Source: Sediminibacterium sp. Gen4 (lineage in GTDB: Bacteria; Bacteroidota; Bacteroidia; Chitinophagales; Chitinophagaceae). Taken from it: a stretch of DNA of 64,000 nt. The notes under the pieces are model-generated. The model had not been told where the DNA came from, did not search any database, and saw nothing but the letters and a program-made list of their open reading frames with translations. Numbering within the stretch: position 1 is the stretch's first letter; every line of letters starts with the position of its first letter. The translations under genes were made by a program, and so were the position numbers. This document shows positions 61,316-64,000 of this stretch, one piece after another. The DNA lies in contig JACBFI010000007.1 in assembly GCA_013391385.1 (NCBI GenBank), positions 1 to 64,000 on the forward strand, written 5' to 3'.

Positions 61316-64000
61316 TTAATTGATGCCACCGATAAATTCGATAGCAATGACGGTTTGATTATATTGATTTAAAAGTTTGGTATATCCCTGTTTTACAACA
61401 ACGGCATTATTGAGTGATTGTGTCAATTCATAATAACCGATTTCGCCGGCAGTAAAAGCTCTTTGTGCCTGCGTAATGATGAGATTGGCCTGCGGCAAAG
61501 CTGTATTTCGGTAATAGTTTATTTGAACTTTTTGTTTTTGCAATTCTCCAAACAGTGTTGTTAATTCACCTTGCAGGGTGAATTGATAATTGGTCAGTTC
61601 TGCTTCACGGCGCACCCGGTTTACTTCTGCTGCTTTTACTTTTTCTTTTTGCGCCCTGGCAAATATGGGAATACTGATACCTAAATTAACTCCTTGAAAA
61701 CGATTGCCAACACCATAATATTTATCAACTCCATTCACAGTTTGATATCCTACTAAAGACTGGTTAAAATAGCCTACTGAGAAATCTGGTCTTAATCTTG
61801 ACTGCTCAACAGCTTTCTCTTTGTTTGCAATATCAATCTGCTGTTTAATAAATGCAAGTGTGGGGTTTGCTGCAATGGCAGCGGTATCAAAATTGACCTG
61901 TATCCGCTTTTCAACAAGTAATGTGTCGGTAATTGAAGTAACAGAAGAATCTGCGGTGAACACTTTCAGGCGGTTTAACTCAATGCGGTAATCCTCTTCT
62001 GCACTTCGCAATTGCGCTTTTATCTCATTTACCTTGCTTTCAGCATTATAATTTTCTAATGCATTGGTTTCTCCTGTTTTGTATCGCAATGCCGAAGATT
62101 TCAGTATATTTTCGTAAATGGATAGTAGTTCTTTCAGCAATCTTATTTCCTCCATCCAAAAGATTAACTGGTAATACGATATTTTTGTGTTCGCTGCAAG
62201 TTCAGTTTGATAAATTCTCAATTGCAGTTCACTACTTTTGATATTTGATTCGGATAGCTTTATGAGACTTTTAAAGTACCCTGGATTCAGTATGCCCTGA
62301 TTAATGCTGAAATTATTATCATAAGCAATGCGACTATTATACTGACCAAACGTTACACCGAAATTTGTTTTGCCATAATCTTTTACTGTCTTTTTCAACT
62401 GCTGCTGGTAACTTATATCCAGCGTTCCTACTTTAACCAAAGGATTATTCTTCATAGCTGATGCAACAGCATCACTAAGATTGATAACTATTTTTGGCTG
62501 TTGTGCATTTGCAGCAAATGATGAGGTTAAAAACAGGATGAGTAATGAAGCCACCCCTTTCACCACATCAGACTTCATCATTTTTGGTTTTATCTTCTCA
62601 AACCATGTATATAATACTGGTAAAACCACCAACGTAAGAAATGTGGCCGTAATCAATCCTCCGATTACAACCGTTGCTAACGGCTTTTGCACTTCTGCTC
62701 CGGAACCTGTTGACAATGCCATTGGCAAAAAGCCTAATGAAGCAACCGTCGCAGTCATTAATACCGGTCGCAACCTTATAGAAGTTCCCTTTAAGATGAT
62801 TGCATTTATATCTGTCATACCTTCCTTTTTTAACCGGTTAAATTCACTGATTAATACAATACCATTTAATACCGCCACACCAAATAGCGCAATAAAACCA
62901 ACACCAGCCGAAATACTAAATGGCATTCCCCTTAACCATAAGGCGAATACACCGCCAATAGCACTCATCGGTATAGCTGTAAATATGAGTAAGGAATATT
63001 TAATTGAACCAAAGGTGAAATAGAGCAATAAAAGTATCAGCGCTAATGCGACAGGTACCGCCACTGATAATCGTTTATTGGCCTCTTCAAGATTTTTAAA
63101 CTGCCCGCCATAAGTAATAAAATATCCAGGAGGCATTTTTACCTGTTTCTCAATTTTTTCCTGGATTTCTTTTACAACTGATGAAATGTCCCGGCCTCTT
63201 GTATTAAAGCCAACAATGATTCTTCTTTTGGCATCTTCACGTTGAATCTGGTTAGGACCTAACTGCATATTGACATCGGCTACCTGCTCCAATGGAACTT
63301 GGTTGCCATCCGGTGCAGCAATAAATAATCCTTTAACATCATCAATACTCTGGCGGCCTGTTTTTTCTAACCTTACCACCATATCAAAACGTTTCTCGCC
63401 TTCATAAACAATACCTGCGGCTTCACCTGCAAAAGCAGCGCTGATGGTACGGTTTATATCTTCTACATTTAAACCAAATTGTGCAATCTTATCCCTGTTT
63501 AGTTTAACCACAATCTGTGGTAACCCTGTAACTTGTTCTACATATAAATCTTCTGCACCTTTTACAGTAGGTACAATCACACCAATTTTTTTCGCCAGGT
63601 CGGCCAGCACATCAAGATCTTCCCCAAATATTTTAATTCCAACATCCTGGCGGACACCTGAAATCAATTCATTAAACCGAAGTTGTATCGGCTGCGATAA
63701 CCCATAGGAAACACCGGGTATTTTCTCCAGCTCTTTCTGCATCATTTCAGCCAACTCTTCTCTGTTATGTGCACTGGTCCATTCCTTTTTATCTTTTAAA
63801 AGGATGGTAATATCACATGCTTCTATGGGCATAGGGTCGGTAGGTATTTCAGAGGCACCAATCTTTCCAATCACTTCTTTTACTTCAGGAAATTTTTTCA
63901 TCAGTAAATCCGAAGCCTGCGTTATTTTATCAATTGTCTGGCTTAACGAACTACCTGTCAGCAACCTTGTTTCTACTGCGAAATCTCCTTCTTCTAAAGT
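61316..64000 (-). CDS. CzcA/CusA-type RND pump fused to a TolC-like channel (N-terminus outside the window)
   Basis: The 3' part of a very large gene; the frame runs to the window edge and no true start is visible. The first about 490 residues are an RND heavy-metal pump (EIPTDPMPIEACDITILL; VRLEKTGRQSIDDVKGLF; GGVFALWLRGMPFSISAGVGFIALFGVAVLNG, read in parts; LRPVLMTATVASLGFLPMALSTGSGAEVQKPLATVVIGG, read in parts). After the last pump helix a signal-like stretch (VASLLILFLTSSFAANA) leads into a TolC/OEP domain (about 390 residues). This fusion of pump and outer membrane channel is known in Bacteroidota. The metal is Zn/Co/Cd or Cu/Ag. Confidence 0.92.
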   Translation of the reverse strand, partial: TLEEGDFAVETRLLTGSSLSQTIDKITQASDLLMKKFPEVKEVIGKIGASEIPTDPMPIEACDITILLKDKKEWTSAHNREELAEMMQKELEKIPGVSYGLSQPIQLRFNELISGVRQDVGIKIFGEDLDVLADLAKKIGVIVPTVKGAEDLYVEQVTGLPQIVVKLNRDKIAQFGLNVEDINRTISAAFAGEAAGIVYEGEKRFDMVVRLEKTGRQSIDDVKGLFIAAPDGNQVPLEQVADVNMQLGPNQIQREDAKRRIIVGFNTRGRDISSVVKEIQEKIEKQVKMPPGYFITYGGQFKNLEEANKRLSVAVPVALALILLLLYFTFGSIKYSLLIFTAIPMSAIGGVFALWLRGMPFSISAGVGFIALFGVAVLNGIVLISEFNRLKKEGMTDINAIILKGTSIRLRPVLMTATVASLGFLPMALSTGSGAEVQKPLATVVIGGLITATFLTLVVLPVLYTWFEKIKPKMMKSDVVKGVASLLILFLTSSFAANAQQPKIVINLSDAVASAMKNNPLVKVGTLDISYQQQLKKTVKDYGKTNFGVTFGQYNSRIAYDNNFSINQGILNPGYFKSLIKLSESNIKSSELQLRIYQTELAANTKISYYQLIFWMEEIRLLKELLSIYENILKSSALRYKTGETNALENYNAESKVNEIKAQLRSAEEDYRIELNRLKVFTADSSVTSITDTLLVEKRIQVNFDTAAIAANPTLAFIKQQIDIANKEKAVEQSRLRPDFSVGYFNQSLVGYQTVNGVDKYYGVGNRFQGVNLGISIPIFARAQKEKVKAAEVNRVRREAELTNYQFTLQGELTTLFGELQKQKVQINYYRNTALPQANLIITQAQRAFTAGEIGYYELTQSLNNAVVVKQGYTKLLNQYNQTVIAIEFIGGIN

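Noticed and set aside
62481-63023. Plus-strand frame of 180 codons
   Set aside because: Antisense to the RND pump helices; low-complexity Asn/Thr/Pro content typical of a shadow frame.
1-64000. CRISPR arrays, tRNA or rRNA genes, intact IS elements or integrons
   Set aside because: I looked for regular spacing repeats, cloverleaf-type segments and transposase motifs and saw none that hold up.

Overview
The window reads as chromosomal DNA of a Bacteroidota bacterium, most likely a Chitinophagaceae- or Sphingobacteria-like soil or environmental organism. The support is: a SusC/SusD pair with a FecR anti-sigma factor and an ECF sigma factor, several TonB-dependent receptors, LytTR two-component genes, TlpA-type thioredoxins, a CzcA-type pump fused to its TolC-like channel, a TTTG-N19-TAnnTTTG promoter, few Shine-Dalgarno sites and AT-rich DNA. 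No rRNA, tRNA, CRISPR array or intact insertion sequence was seen.

Layout. (1) 1-9.4 kb: a small HTH regulator, then on the minus strand an uptake locus of ECF sigma factor, FecR, SusC with an STN domain, SusD, and a secreted thioredoxin fused to a DUF3738-like domain. (2) 9.6-21.1 kb: a defence-type island. It holds a KAP-like P-loop NTPase, a PD-(D/E)XK-like protein, a compact three-gene cassette (unknown protein, AbiV/HEPN protein, trypsin-like protease), a 1394-residue protein with an Mrr-like nuclease domain and a NACHT-type NTPase (Avs-like), a small membrane protein and a 623-residue protein of unknown family. It ends at a decayed dnaE-type polymerase gene (21.2-22.4 kb). (3) 22.5-37.2 kb: a subclass B1 metallo-beta-lactamase, a DoxX protein, a Crp-type regulator, a LytTR response regulator with its histidine kinase, a TonB-dependent receptor operon with a TlpA protein, a serine beta-lactamase-like hydrolase, an alpha/beta hydrolase, a methyltransferase, an amidohydrolase and a small nuclease-like protein. 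(4) 37.2-40.9 kb: a di-haem oxidoreductase, Rieske protein and porin operon, divergent from a DtxR/MntR-type regulator, with an inverted repeat between them.

(5) 40.9-64 kb: a metal-resistance region. An arsenic block (ArsR, DUF6428, LMW-phosphatase-like protein, Acr3, phosphoesterase) carries three copies of one 16-bp palindrome, each upstream of a transcription unit. It is followed by a TonB receptor with an HMA protein, an ArsR-MerTP-GDCCxxC operon, a divergent CsoR-glutaredoxin-P-type ATPase-HMA-CcdA operon, another TonB receptor, a Zn/Cd-type P-type ATPase, a NicO-like membrane protein, an MgtC-like protein and a CzcB/CzcA-TolC efflux system cut by the window end.

The most promising material for something undescribed is the island at 9.6-21.1 kb, above all the cassette at 12489-14727 next to the nuclease-NACHT gene. 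The most concrete regulatory discovery is the repeated arsenic operator. All function calls come from reading motifs by eye; no database search was run.
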